Source: Salvia splendens (Eukaryota; Streptophyta; Magnoliopsida; Lamiales; Lamiaceae). Taken from it: a stretch of DNA of 64,000 nt. The notes below the pieces were generated by a model that was not told the origin of the DNA, searched no databases, and was given only the letters and a program-made list of their open reading frames with translations. Of this stretch, positions 10,303-20,922 are shown piece by piece. The translations under genes and the position numbers were made by a program. The stretch spans positions 35,327,779 through 35,391,778 of the forward strand of contig NC_056040.1 in NCBI RefSeq assembly GCF_004379255.2, read 5' to 3'. The first letter of the stretch is position 1; every line of letters begins with the position of its first letter.

Positions 10303-13300
10303 ATGCCGGAGCGCCTGCCGGATCCCCCCCCGGAGTCAGAAGAACCGCGCACCATCTCGGACCAGCTAATGGTCCTCCGGCCGGCCGAGGACCCTCTCTC
10401 GGACCAGCCAATGAATTTCACGTCGGAGGAGTCTTCCTCCATAATTTTTCCCTGCAGGAAAGTGGCGAGGAAAACTTTGAAAATGAAGGTGAAGGCACGG
10501 AAAAGTACACCAGCCCCTCCCATCAAAGGCACTGGTCGGAAAAGGTTCGTACCCTCACCGATGCCGGAGGACAAGCAACTTAGGAAGAAGATTGATTTCG
10601 GGGCCGAAGGGAGCTCGCCGGTCGGAAGCCCAAAATGCAAAGGCCCCATCTTCCCGACGTCGATGGAGCCCTCCCCTAATCTCAACGGTGAAGATGAAGC
10701 TAAGATTAATGAAGAACTTGCCGGCGCCAGAACTGTTGACAACGCTCCGGCCGACGACCTTGCGGCCGGCGCAAACGCGGGGACTGGTGACGGAGGAGAG
10801 CACAACCCCCCACATGATGGCTGCTCGGAGAGAGATGGCTCTAGCATGGGTCAAAAGGCCTGGGTGGACGCGCTAGTCAACTTGCCCGAAATGGGCACAA
10901 CAACAAAATCACTTTCCGAAAGTTCCTTGGCGCCTTGCCACTTCGGAACACCACGTGATGCTGGCCCCAATGCATCCGTTGAGCCCCCAAAACAACAAAA
11001 ATCTAGCTCCTTTTTGCAGCAACCCAACTTTCCCGAATTGGCTTGGAGACCAAAACCTCCTTCCGAAAGTGGGCTAACTCCTTTCCGTCCCAAGAGCTCA
11101 CGTGAGACGATTGTCGTGGAGGCCCCAACGCAACCAACAAAGGCCGAAATCATCCACTTAGCCGCCTTGGACTCGGCGGAGATGCTAGACACATTGGTTG
11201 CGCAACCTCTCATTACGGCCGGCCACAATCCACTGGAGTTCCCCCTAAACCCTTCGGGATGCATGCAAAGTGTCACACACACACCTCGGGATGGAAATGG
11301 ACCCTCTCTTGAGGACTTTCCCCCTCTCGAACGAGGACGAACTAGCAAGCTCCGAGCTACGTTTGAGGCTAGTTCGGAACATTATTGTGCGGAGTTCGGC
11401 CAGCCGCGACCGAAGTCGAACCCTAACGTCTACCGAGAAAAGCCTTTTATCGAGACGATGAACAAGGCCACGCCTAGTGCCGAGATGGTTGCAGTGACAA
11501 GAGACACACCAACACCCAACGATACGCCTATGGATGATGCCGAACAGACCCTCACCGAGAAGGATAAAGTCGAGAAGATCCACACCGAGAAAGAAAAAGC
11601 CGAAAAGCCGAGAATGGAAAAGCCGAGAAGGGCACACAACGGCAACGTAGGTGCCGAGAAGATCCACACCGAGAATGGAGAAGCCGAACTCAACAATCCG
11701 AAGAGAAATGGAAACACACCTAAGTCCGCGACGGATGCCGCAACACAAGGGCTGAATGTAGTTAATCAACTTGGGGGGGGTAGAAGCTACACTGGGGCCC
11801 TCGCCGTGGCCGAAATCGATGGCGGACTTGCTTAGGGGTACCCCGTCGGGCTCGGCGAGTAACACTCTACAAGGCCGGGGTGAAGGCGCCGCAAGCCACC
11901 CCGGTCGGCCGAAAACGATGGCGGACATGCTCAAAGGCTCGACTGACCCTACCGGCCCCCAAGCCTTTGAACCGGATAAGCTCCAGAACATTGGATTTGC
12001 TTCAGTGTCCGACGGCATCCCGGCCATTTACTTCTCCGGAGCGGAAACTCAAAAGCTTGCTGAGAGCATGGGACACGCCATTGTGGGTAAGTTTTCTCAC
12101 TCTATCCCTACGGGACTGCAAATCCAAAAGACCCTCGACAATATTAAACTTCGGTGTGGATTTAGTTGGAAGTACATTAATGCTAAACATATTCTCATTC
12201 AATGCGAGGACTTGGCGGACTATGCCCGAATCCTTGGAGGCCCAAGGGGTACGCCCGTTTGGCTCATTGACCGACACCCGATGAGGGTCTTCAAATGGTC
12301 CCCGGACTTTGATGCTTACTGCGAGTCCCCCATTGCGGCAATCTGGTGCAACCTAATTGGCCTCCCCATTCACCTTTTCGACCAATCCGCCTTATTCGCC
12401 ATCGGCAAGCTTCTCGGCAATCCAATACAAATTGATCGAGCCACGGCAAACAAGACTCGGCTTTCATTTGCCCGAATCTGCGTCGAGATAGACATCACAA
12501 AACCACCTACCGAAGAGATAATCCTCGATCTTGGTGGGCGAGAAACGGTGCAGCGAGTCCGATGGGACAAGATACCATCATATTGCCGAGAATGCAAACA
12601 TGTCGGCCATGCAAGTGAGGTGTGCTATGCGACGGGCAAGAAGGAACGGCCGCCAAAGAGAAACTACCACAACGGCCCGCCAAAACAGCCACAACCCGAG
12701 AGACAGACCGAGAAGGGGAAGCAAGATATGGGGAAGAATGCCTCCAGCTCCAACGAATGGAAACATCAGGGGAAGAAGCAAGGCAAGGCCGGTGATCGAC
12801 CAAACAATAACAAAACAAATGGGGAGGACTCCGGTGATATTTCCTGGGAGGGACCGAACTCCAAGGGTGACTCTACTTTGGGGAGCGGACCGAGCTCCGG
12901 AACTCAGAATGCCGGGCTTATTGCCGGGATCGAGACTGGGAAATCCCCACCGAACCGGGGGAATCCATTGCATCCCACCACCGAACCACCAACACCACGT
13001 GGGAACATGGACGTGGAGTGGGGCTCCCCCATTGCGAGGAGCTTGGTCTCACCAGTTCGGCGAGGGAATCCGAGAGGAGGCGCGCGCCATGCTTTGACAA
13101 GGGGGCGTGGGTTCTTCTCGGCAAAGAACCACATGAGCACTAACCAATATTATACTCTCATGGAGAACGGAGAATTTGATGTTGAGAATTGTGGGGATGC
13201 GGACGAAGACCTTATGGAATTGCATGTGGGGGCCGAGAAGTTAGGAGGCAACAGTTCGGCCGAGGACGCCGAGGAGGTCGCTCCGAACAAAGAGCAACAC

Positions 13301-13357
13301 CGTACTGACTATCAAGGAGGGCCTTCAACCTCTTTGGGTACGCACCCTTCTTGTTAA
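10303..13357 (+). CDS. LINE-A ORF1 (DUF4283 + zf-CCHC), one frame break in a G8 run
   Basis: RNA-binding ORF1 protein, about 1,000 residues if read through the break. ATG 10303 (MPERLPDPPPESEE) is chosen by the conserved MP start and the TISDQLMVLR box. In order: the FVPSPMPEDKQLRKK box, two copies of an NLPE/NFPE...ES...P repeat (about 10876-11100), the LEDFPPLERGRTSKLR box, a charged repeat built on EKIHTE (about 11550-11700), two MADLL/MADML motifs, DUF4283 (about 11990-12560), the knuckle C-x2-C-x4-H-x4-C (12584-12625) and a low-complexity basic tail. The only defect is G8 at 11773-11780, where LINE-B has G7. It ends TAA 13355-13357. Either real slippage or a sequencing error in a homopolymer. 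Confidence 0.9.
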
Positions 13358-13359
13358 TA

Positions 13360-16300
13360 ATGTCGTACAATCTCATGTTTTGGAACGTGAGGGGGATCGC
13401 GAATGCGCCCACTCAAAACGTTCTGAAAAGACTAATTGGTTGTCATAATGTTTTATTTCTTGCAATAATGGAACCGCTCACACAACCGGACCCGGACCGT
13501 TTCTCTAAGGCCTTGGGGCTGTCCTTCATTGGTTCGAACATGAACGAGAAGATTTGGATGTTTGCGGAAGAGGGGTCCACTTTTGATATTGAGGTTGACT
13601 CGGAACAAATTCTCCACGGGTACCTCAAATCCCACCGCCTTGCTAGGCCGGTGGCCATCTCAGCCGTGTACGCCAAATGTACAAGGGCTGAAAGACATCA
13701 CCTATGGGACAAGATGAGAGAGATTGCCGGGCCTCTTGAGGGAACACCTTGGATCATCGGTGGCGATTTCAACACCATGCTATCTCATCAAGACAGAGTT
13801 GGAAGTGATACCAACCGGCAAGCCGAGATGGTAGATTTTGCGGAGGCAACGGAAGATTGTAGGCTGCTTGACCCTGGTTTTGATGGAGCGGCATTCACTT
13901 GGGCCAAGAATGGCCTTTTTGAAAGGTTGGATAGAGTGCTTGTCAGCGAGGATTGGACTAAGACCTTCGAGGCTACTCGGGTTACGAACCTCCCCCGGAT
14001 TGCCTCGGACCATGGACCAATTCTTGTCAGGTGCACGAAGATGAACACATCCGCTGGAGCCAAGGCTTTCAGGTTCCAGAACATGTGGATCCGACATGAA
14101 GGATTCATGGCCGTAGTGCAAAAAGCATGGGAGGAGCCCACGGGGGCGGGTGGAATCCTAAACATTCAAATCAAGCAGGCCAGAGTTAAAAAGGCCCTTA
14201 AGGAGTGGAACAAAGAGGTTTTTGGAAACATTCATGCTAATCTAAAAGAAAAGGAGGAAGAAATTGCTTTGGCCCAATCTTGTTTCGAAGCAAGGCCGAC
14301 CCCGGATCACAGGACAGCGATCAACAAACACATTGCCGAGTACATCCTTTTGCTGAAAATGGAAGAAGATTTTTGGCGACAGAAGGCAGCTCTGAGGTGG
14401 CTTGCCGAGGGAGACAAAAATACCCGGTTCTACCAAAGCTGGGTGAAACAAAAGAGGGTTCGTCTCCGCATCCATTCAATACGTGTCAATGGGCAGGAGC
14501 TCACCGAGGAAGCCGAGATTAAAAAGTCCGCAGTGGAGTTCTTCCAACAACTCCTTGCCCCCAATAATCCGACACTTGAAGATCCAGACCTCGACCTAAT
14601 CCAGCAGGTCCACTCAGCCGAGCAGTTCGCTGACATCGCAGATGCTCCAAGTGCGGACGAGGTCAGGAGTGCCACCTTTTGCATTTCCGGAGATAGTGCA
14701 CCCGGACCCGACGGCTTCTCGGCCACCTTCTATCAAGCCTGCTGGCCTATTGTGGGACCGGAGGTAGTGGACGCAATCAGACAGTTCTTCAGAGGGGCCT
14801 TCCTGCCGAGGAGCATCACGGCCACAAGCATAGTCCTTATCCCAAAGAAGGCTTCGCCGGAATCATGGACCGACTACCGACCCATCAGTCTCTGCAATGT
14901 TTTAAACAAGATCATTACCAAGGTACTCACCTCTCGACTCTCTCCTTTCCTCCCACAGGTCATCTCCCCAAACCAAAGTGGATTTGTCAAAGGTCGGCTC
15001 CTTAACGACAACGCACTTCTGGCTCAAGAGATGTTCCATGAGCTTGCTAGATGCTCCCCAGCGCCTAATGTGGCAGTAAAGATTGACATGGCTAAAGCCT
15101 ATGATAGGGTCCAATGGCCATTCCTCTTCAAAGTTTTACGCCGTATGGGTTTCCCGGATTCATGGATTTCACTTATGGAGAGGTGTATTGGGTGTTGCTG
15201 GTTCTCGGTCCTTGTTAACGGGGCACCCTCGGGCTTCTTTAGATCAACTCGAGGACTTCGGCAAGGAGACCCGATCTCCCCTGCTCTGTTCGTAATCGCG
15301 GCGGACTACCTGTCCCGAGCATTAGATAAGCTCATCCTCGGCCAAAAGGACATGACGTTCAAAGCCTCCCGGAGATGCATGGAGATCAGCCATCTAGCCT
15401 ATGCGGACGACATTATCATCTTCACTCAAGCGGCGGCAAATCCTATGCGCCGGCTAAGAGCCTGTCTCGAAAAATATGAAAGAGTCTCCGGCCAACAAGT
15501 CAGCCTCGCCAAGAGTAATTTCTATATTGCCGAGGCCCATGAACACTGGGCAAACTCGATCCAGGCGGAAGGAGGCTTCTCTAGAGGGGCCTTTCCTTTT
15601 CTCTATCTCGGTGTCCCTATCTACCGTGGTGTCAAGCGCACGGACATGTTCCTCTTTCTACGGGAAAAGATTGCAAGAAGGATCTCAGGATGGGCACACC
15701 GTCACCTATCCTTTGGAGGAAGGCTTACGTTGATTAAGAGCACTCTTGAAGCGATCCCCTTGCACATCTTTCAAGCCGTCGAGCCCACGGCCGGTACCCT
15801 CAAGCAACTTGATCAACAAATGGCCCGATTCTTTTGGGGGTCTACGAATGAAAAGAAGCGGACCCATTGGATTGGATGGGAACAAATGTGCCGGCCCACT
15901 GATGAAGGAGGCCTTGGGATCCGAAAAACTATGGAGGTCCTCCACGCTTTCAATATCAAACTGTGGTGGCGATTTCGGGAGCAAAACTCCCTTTGGGCAA
16001 GATACATGATGGCAAAATATTGCTCCAACTCCACACCGCTCACCTTGAGATTGCCGAGCAGGAGTAGCCCTACGTGGAGAAGGCTCTCAAGAGCATGGCC
16101 CCTCGCGCAACCGCACATGAGATGGCTAGTGGGACAAGGGGACATCTACTTCTGGGATGACATTTGGCTTGGCAATAGCCCTCTGAGGGAACTTAGCCTT
16201 GATGATAGGGGAAGACCAACCACCCGGGTCTCGGAGTTCATTACAAATGGTGGTTGGGATGTGCCCAAGCTTCAACTCCTTCACAATCAGGCCGGCCTCC

Positions 16301-17526
16301 CTCAGCATGTTATCGATGGCATCATTAATACACCGATCCTCCATGACGAACAGGATATCCCGAGGTGGAACCTCTCTAAGCATGGGGAATTCACGGTGGC
16401 TTCGACATGGGACACACTTCGAGGACGAAACCCGATCATCCATGGTTTGGGGGACGTTTGGAAGGTAGGCCTCACCAACTCAATAGCCATCTTTATCTGG
16501 AGGCTTCTCTCCAATCGGGTGCCGGTTGACACGAAACTTCAGTGGCGGGAGATTGAGCTAGCTTCTAAGTGCCAATGCTGCCCCCACAGACCGAACACTG
16601 AGTCACTCCAACACCTCTTCATCCAGGGATATGGAGCTCGCAGAGTATGGAGTGAGTTCGACGGCTGGTTCACAGGCCCGTTCCCACGCATCCATATCAA
16701 TGACACAATCCCTACGAGAATCGAAGTGTGGGCGCGAAGGTGCCAACAGCCGAACAAGAAACATCTTAGCCGAGCCACTCCATACCTCATCCTTTGGTTT
16801 ATTTGGTCGGAGAGAAACAGGAGCCGCCACCAAGGCACACAGTTTAAACCACAAAACGTGGTATGGCAGGTCCACATGTTCATTCGAAATGCTATGTCTA
16901 ATGGAAGCTTGAAGCCGAAACATTGGAAGGGAGTTAAACTTGGAATCAATATTCCTCAACAAGCGGCGGCAATCAGGGCGCTACCCCTAGCCATGGCAAT
17001 CAAATGGAACCCCCCGGATCAGCCGTGGATAAAGCTCAACACGGATGGCTCCTATAATGAAGCGAACGGCAGTACAGGGGCTGGCGGGATTATTCGAGAC
17101 CACTCGGGTAAGATGCTCGTCGCCGTCAGCACACCCCTTGAAGCCCACTCGGCATTAGAAGCGGAGCTGTTGGCCATGATCCACGGGCTAAATATAGCCA
17201 AGGAATACGGCCTACCAATCTGGATTGAGTCAGATGCAGAGCAAGCAATCAGATTGGTCAATGGGACGGGATGGGGGCCGGCACTCGCTCGGCAAGCGGT
17301 GGCGCAACTAACCATTCTCAAACGCCAACTCAAATTCCGAGCCACCTTCATACACAGGGAGGGGAACAAAGCGGCGGACTTCCTTGCGAAAATGGGGCTA
17401 GTCCAAGACAGTGGCCTACGAATGCACTACAACTCAGCACCGAGAGAACTATTGGACTTGGTTAGATTGGACGAGATGGGAGTGTCGCACATCCGAAACC
17501 TAGACGGGGACGGGCATCAAAGTTGA
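13360..17526 (+). CDS. LINE-A ORF2: endonuclease-RT-zf-RVT-RNase H polyprotein, intact
   Basis: Intact 1,388-residue ORF2 protein carrying the enzymes for target-primed reverse transcription. ATG 13360 (MSYNLMFWNVRG) lies two bases after the ORF1 stop. Residues 1-230 are the AP-like endonuclease (IIGGDFNTML, FTWAKNGLFERLDRVL, SDHGPILVRC with the catalytic His). RT spans about 470-800: DSAPGPDGFSA, DYRPISLCNV, NQSGFVKGR, KIDMAKAYDRVQ with catalytic Asp, GLRQGDPISP, and YADD at 681-684. zf-RVT is near 1070-1110 (CQCC, SLQHLFIQG). The RNase H domain, 1225-1370, keeps all acidic landmarks: LNTDGS, EAELLA, ESDAEQ, KAADFLAK. No stop or frameshift is seen, so it could be active. Confidence 0.96.
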   Translation: MSYNLMFWNVRGIANAPTQNVLKRLIGCHNVLFLAIMEPLTQPDPDRFSKALGLSFIGSNMNEKIWMFAEEGSTFDIEVDSEQILHGYLKSHRLARPVAISAVYAKCTRAERHHLWDKMREIAGPLEGTPWIIGGDFNTMLSHQDRVGSDTNRQAEMVDFAEATEDCRLLDPGFDGAAFTWAKNGLFERLDRVLVSEDWTKTFEATRVTNLPRIASDHGPILVRCTKMNTSAGAKAFRFQNMWIRHEGFMAVVQKAWEEPTGAGGILNIQIKQARVKKALKEWNKEVFGNIHANLKEKEEEIALAQSCFEARPTPDHRTAINKHIAEYILLLKMEEDFWRQKAALRWLAEGDKNTRFYQSWVKQKRVRLRIHSIRVNGQELTEEAEIKKSAVEFFQQLLAPNNPTLEDPDLDLIQQVHSAEQFADIADAPSADEVRSATFCISGDSAPGPDGFSATFYQACWPIVGPEVVDAIRQFFRGAFLPRSITATSIVLIPKKASPESWTDYRPISLCNVLNKIITKVLTSRLSPFLPQVISPNQSGFVKGRLLNDNALLAQEMFHELARCSPAPNVAVKIDMAKAYDRVQWPFLFKVLRRMGFPDSWISLMERCIGCCWFSVLVNGAPSGFFRSTRGLRQGDPISPALFVIAADYLSRALDKLILGQKDMTFKASRRCMEISHLAYADDIIIFTQAAANPMRRLRACLEKYERVSGQQVSLAKSNFYIAEAHEHWANSIQAEGGFSRGAFPFLYLGVPIYRGVKRTDMFLFLREKIARRISGWAHRHLSFGGRLTLIKSTLEAIPLHIFQAVEPTAGTLKQLDQQMARFFWGSTNEKKRTHWIGWEQMCRPTDEGGLGIRKTMEVLHAFNIKLWWRFREQNSLWARYMMAKYCSNSTPLTLRLPSRSSPTWRRLSRAWPLAQPHMRWLVGQGDIYFWDDIWLGNSPLRELSLDDRGRPTTRVSEFITNGGWDVPKLQLLHNQAGLPQHVIDGIINTPILHDEQDIPRWNLSKHGEFTVASTWDTLRGRNPIIHGLGDVWKVGLTNSIAIFIWRLLSNRVPVDTKLQWREIELASKCQCCPHRPNTESLQHLFIQGYGARRVWSEFDGWFTGPFPRIHINDTIPTRIEVWARRCQQPNKKHLSRATPYLILWFIWSERNRSRHQGTQFKPQNVVWQVHMFIRNAMSNGSLKPKHWKGVKLGINIPQQAAAIRALPLAMAIKWNPPDQPWIKLNTDGSYNEANGSTGAGGIIRDHSGKMLVAVSTPLEAHSALEAELLAMIHGLNIAKEYGLPIWIESDAEQAIRLVNGTGWGPALARQAVAQLTILKRQLKFRATFIHREGNKAADFLAKMGLVQDSGLRMHYNSAPRELLDLVRLDEMGVSHIRNLDGDGHQS

Positions 17527-17769
17527 TCATGAGACGACGGGAGACAATAGTGACTAGCTTTGTGGTTCATTGTTTTTTGGAAAGGAGTATGATGAGGTCC
17601 GAACCTTGTGGGATCGGACCGCATACTACTCTTGATTTTGTTACGGCACACCACTTTTGGGTGTGGCCACGCCTTGTAATTATCTCTTGTGGAAATATAG
17701 GGATGAGGGACCCACGAACCCTCCACCGTAGAGGTGTTTGATTAAAAAAAAAAAAAAAAAAAAAAAAAA
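17527..17769 (+). promoter_or_regulatory. LINE-A 3' UTR with three hairpins and a 26-A tail
   Basis: Hairpin 1 (17583-17630): AGTATG/CATACT and GGTCCGA (17595-17601)/TCGGACC (17613-17619). Hairpin 2 (17645-17668): GGCACACC-ACTTTTG-GGTGTGGCC with one bulge. Hairpin 3 (17724-17736): CACC-GTAGA-GGTG, seven bases before the poly(A) run at 17744-17769. The same order recurs in the other LINE copies, so these are probably the RNA features the RT recognises. Confidence 0.8.
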
Positions 17770-20700
17770 GGATTTTTGGCGGCAAAAGGCAGCCCTGAGA
17801 TGGATTGCGAAGGGCGACAAAAATACCCGGTTCTATCAAAGCTGGGTGAAACAAAAAAGAGTTTGCCTACGCATCTACTCGATTCGTGTCAACGGCCAGA
17901 AGCTTACTGAGGAGGCCGAAATAAAAAAGTCAGCGGTAGATTTCTACCAACAACTCCTAGCGCCCAGCAACCCGGTTCTAGACGAGCCAGACCTTGACCT
18001 TATCCAGCGAGTACACTCAGCTGAGCACTTTCCGGACATCGCAAATGCGCCAGGTGCGGACGAGATCAGGAGCGCCGTTTTCAGCATTTCCGGAGATAGC
18101 GCCCCCGGACCCGATGGCTTCTCCGCCACTTTCTCCCAAGCCTGTTGGACTGTTGTGGGGCCGGAGGTGGTGGAAGCAATTGGCCAGTTCTTTAGAGGGG
18201 CTTTCCTGCCACGAAGTATTACGGCCACAAGCATTGTCCGCATCCCAAAGAAGGCGTCGCCTGAGTCATGGACCGACTATCGACCCATCAGCCTTTGCAA
18301 CGTCTTTAACAAGATCATCACCAAGGTACTCACGACTCGACTCTCCCCTTTCCTTCCACAGGTCATCTCCCCAAACCAAAGTGGTTTCGTGACAGGGCGG
18401 CTCCTCAATGATAACGCTCTGTTGGCCCAAGAGATGTTCCATGAACTTGCAAGATGCTCCCCAGCACCTAATGTAGCGGTGAAGATCGACATGGCAAAAG
18501 CCTATGATAGGATCCAATAGCCTTTCGTTTTCAAGGTGCTTCGGCGAATGGGATTCCCGGACACATGGATCTCACTCATGGAGAGGTGCATAGGCTCGTG
18601 TTGGTTCTCGATCCTTGTCAATGGGGTACCTTCAGGATTCTTCAGATCAACACGGGGACTCCGACAAGGTGATCCGATTTCACCTGCGTTGTTTGTAATT
18701 GCCGCGGACTACCTGTCTCGAGCCTTGGATAAGCTTATACTTGGCCAAAGGGATATGGTGTTTAAGGCCTCCCGGAGATGCATTGAGGTCAGCCACCTAG
18801 CCTATGCGGATGATATTATAATATTCACACAAGCGGCGGCAAGCCCCCTGCGCCGGCTCCGAGCCTGTCTCAAGAACTATGAAATTGTCTCCGGCCAACA
18901 AGTCAGCCTCACCAAGAACAACTTCTATATCGCTGAAATCCATGACCATTGGGCACCCTCGATCCAAGCGGAAGGAGGCTTTACTAGGGGCACCTTTCCT
19001 TTCCTCTACCTCGGCGTCCCCATCTACCGTGGTGTAAAGCGCACGGACATGTTCCTCTTCCTACGTGAAAAGATTGCAAGAAGGATCTCGGGCTGGGCAC
19101 ACCGGCACTTATCTTTTGGAGGGAGGCTCACGCTAATTAAGAGCACCCTTGAAGCGATCCCCTTACACATCTTCCAAGCCATTGAGCCCACTGCCGGCAC
19201 CTTAAAACAACTTGATCAACAAATGGCCCGATTCTTTTGGGGATCTATGAGTGAGAGAAAGCGAACCCATTGGATTGGATGGGATCAAATGTGTCGCCCT
19301 ACCGAGGAAGGAGGTCTCGGGTTTCGGAAAACTTTGGAGGTTTTACGTGCTTTCAACATAAAATTATGGTGGCGCTTCTGGGAACAAAACTCCCTTTGGG
19401 CAAAATACATGATGGCAAAATATTGCTCCATCTCCACACCACTTACCTTGAGAACGCCGAGCAGGAGTAGCCCTACATGGAGGAGGCTCTCTAGAGCTTG
19501 GACTCTCGCGCAACCGTACATGAGGTGGCTTGTGGGGCAAGGGAATATCTACTTCTGGGATGACATCTGGCTTGGCAACAGCCCACTCAGGGACCTCAGC
19601 CTTGATGATAGGAGAAGGCCAACCACCCGGGTCTCGGAGTTCATTACAAATGGCACTTGGGATGAACCCAAGCCCCGACTCCTGTACGATCAAGCCGGCA
19701 TCCCACAACATATTATTGATCGCATCCTCAGCACCCCGATACTCCAAGACGAACAGGATATCCCACGGTGGACCCTCTCTGAGCACGGGGAATTCACGGT
19801 AGCATCGACGTGGGACACACTCCGAGGGCGGAACCCGATCGTTCAAGGCCTGAGTGATGTTTGGCAGGCGGGCCTCACTAAGTCAATAGCCATCTTCATC
19901 TGGAGGCTTCTTTCCAATCGGGTGCCAGTCGACACAAAACTTCAGTGGCGGGAGATTGAACTTGCCTCCAAGTGCCAATGTTGCCCTCTTCGACCGAATA
20001 TTGAGTCCCTCCAACACCTCTTCATTCAGGGTTACGGAGCTCGCAGAGTATGGAATGAGTTTGATTCGTGGTTTGATGGGGTGACCCCCCGCCTCTCAAT
20101 CAATGACACAATCCCAACGAGAATTGAAACTTGGATGCGAAGATATCACCAACCGAACAAGAAGCACCTTAGCCGAGCCATCCCCTACCTCATCTTGTGG
20201 TTCATCTGGGCGGAAAGAAACAAGAGCCGGCACCAAGACACGAGGTTCAATCCGCACAATGTGGTATGGCAGATCCACATGTTCATCCTGAACTCCATGG
20301 CCAACGGGAACTTGAAGCCGAAGCATTGGCGAGGGGTCAAACTTAGAATCAACATCCCACAACAAGTGGAACCAGCTAGGGCGCAGCCGCTAGCCATGGC
20401 AATCAAATGGGACCCCCCGGACCACCCTTGGATTAAACTAAACACGGATGGCTCTTTCAATGAAGTGACCAACAAAGCAGGGGGGGAGGAATCATTCGGG
20501 ACAGCTCGGGCAACATGCTGGTGGCGTTTAGCACGCCCCTTGAAGCACACTCGGCTCTGGAGGCTGAGCGGACGGCCATGATCCATGGGCTGCGCTTAGC
20601 CAAGGATCTTGACTTACCAATCTGGATCGAATCAGATGCCGAGCAAGCCATTAATCTGGTCAATGGAGCAGGGTGGGGGCCGGCTCTAGCTCGGCAAGCA

Positions 20701-20922
20701 GTGGCGCAATTGATCCTGCTCAAGCGCCAACTTAAATTCTGAGCCACCTTCATACACCGGGAGGGGAACAAAGCGGCGGATTTCCTTGCGAGAATGTGCC
20801 TAAGGCTTGATAGCGGTCGACAATTGGATCATAATTCTGCATCAAGAGACCACATGGACTTCGTCCGCTTGGAACGAACGGGTGTTCCAAACATTCGAAC
20901 CCTAGATGGGGACGTATACTAG
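17770..20922 (+). pseudogene. LINE-D ORF2 part 2: RT, zf-RVT, RNase H
   Basis: Continuation of LINE-D ORF2 after LINE-A. The RT block (DSAPGPDGFSA, NQSGFVTGR, KIDMAKAYDRIQ) runs to a TAG at 18518-18520 that replaces a Trp codon. A second open stretch (18536-20581) has GLRQGDPISP, AYADDIIIFTQ, the RISGWAHRHLSFGG block and zf-RVT (CQCC). A frame break follows a G7 run at 20480-20486 at the start of RNase H. RNase H then continues in another frame to a TGA at 20740-20742 (CGA in LINE-A) and the usual end near 20922. Dead copy. Confidence 0.9.

Larger units (their letters stand above)
10104..17769 (+). mobile_element. LINE-A, full-length, nearly intact L1-type LINE
   Basis: Complete 7.67-kb non-LTR retrotransposon. 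It has a 5' UTR (10104-10302) with a terminal hairpin, ORF1 10303-13357 with one frame break, an unbroken ORF2 13360-17526, a 3' UTR 17527-17743 with three hairpins, and a 26-A tail (17744-17769). It is flanked by a perfect 18-bp target-site duplication inside LINE-D. Thirteen extra bases (10104-10116) precede the conserved 5' start. It is the best candidate in the window for a recently active element. Confidence 0.96.
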
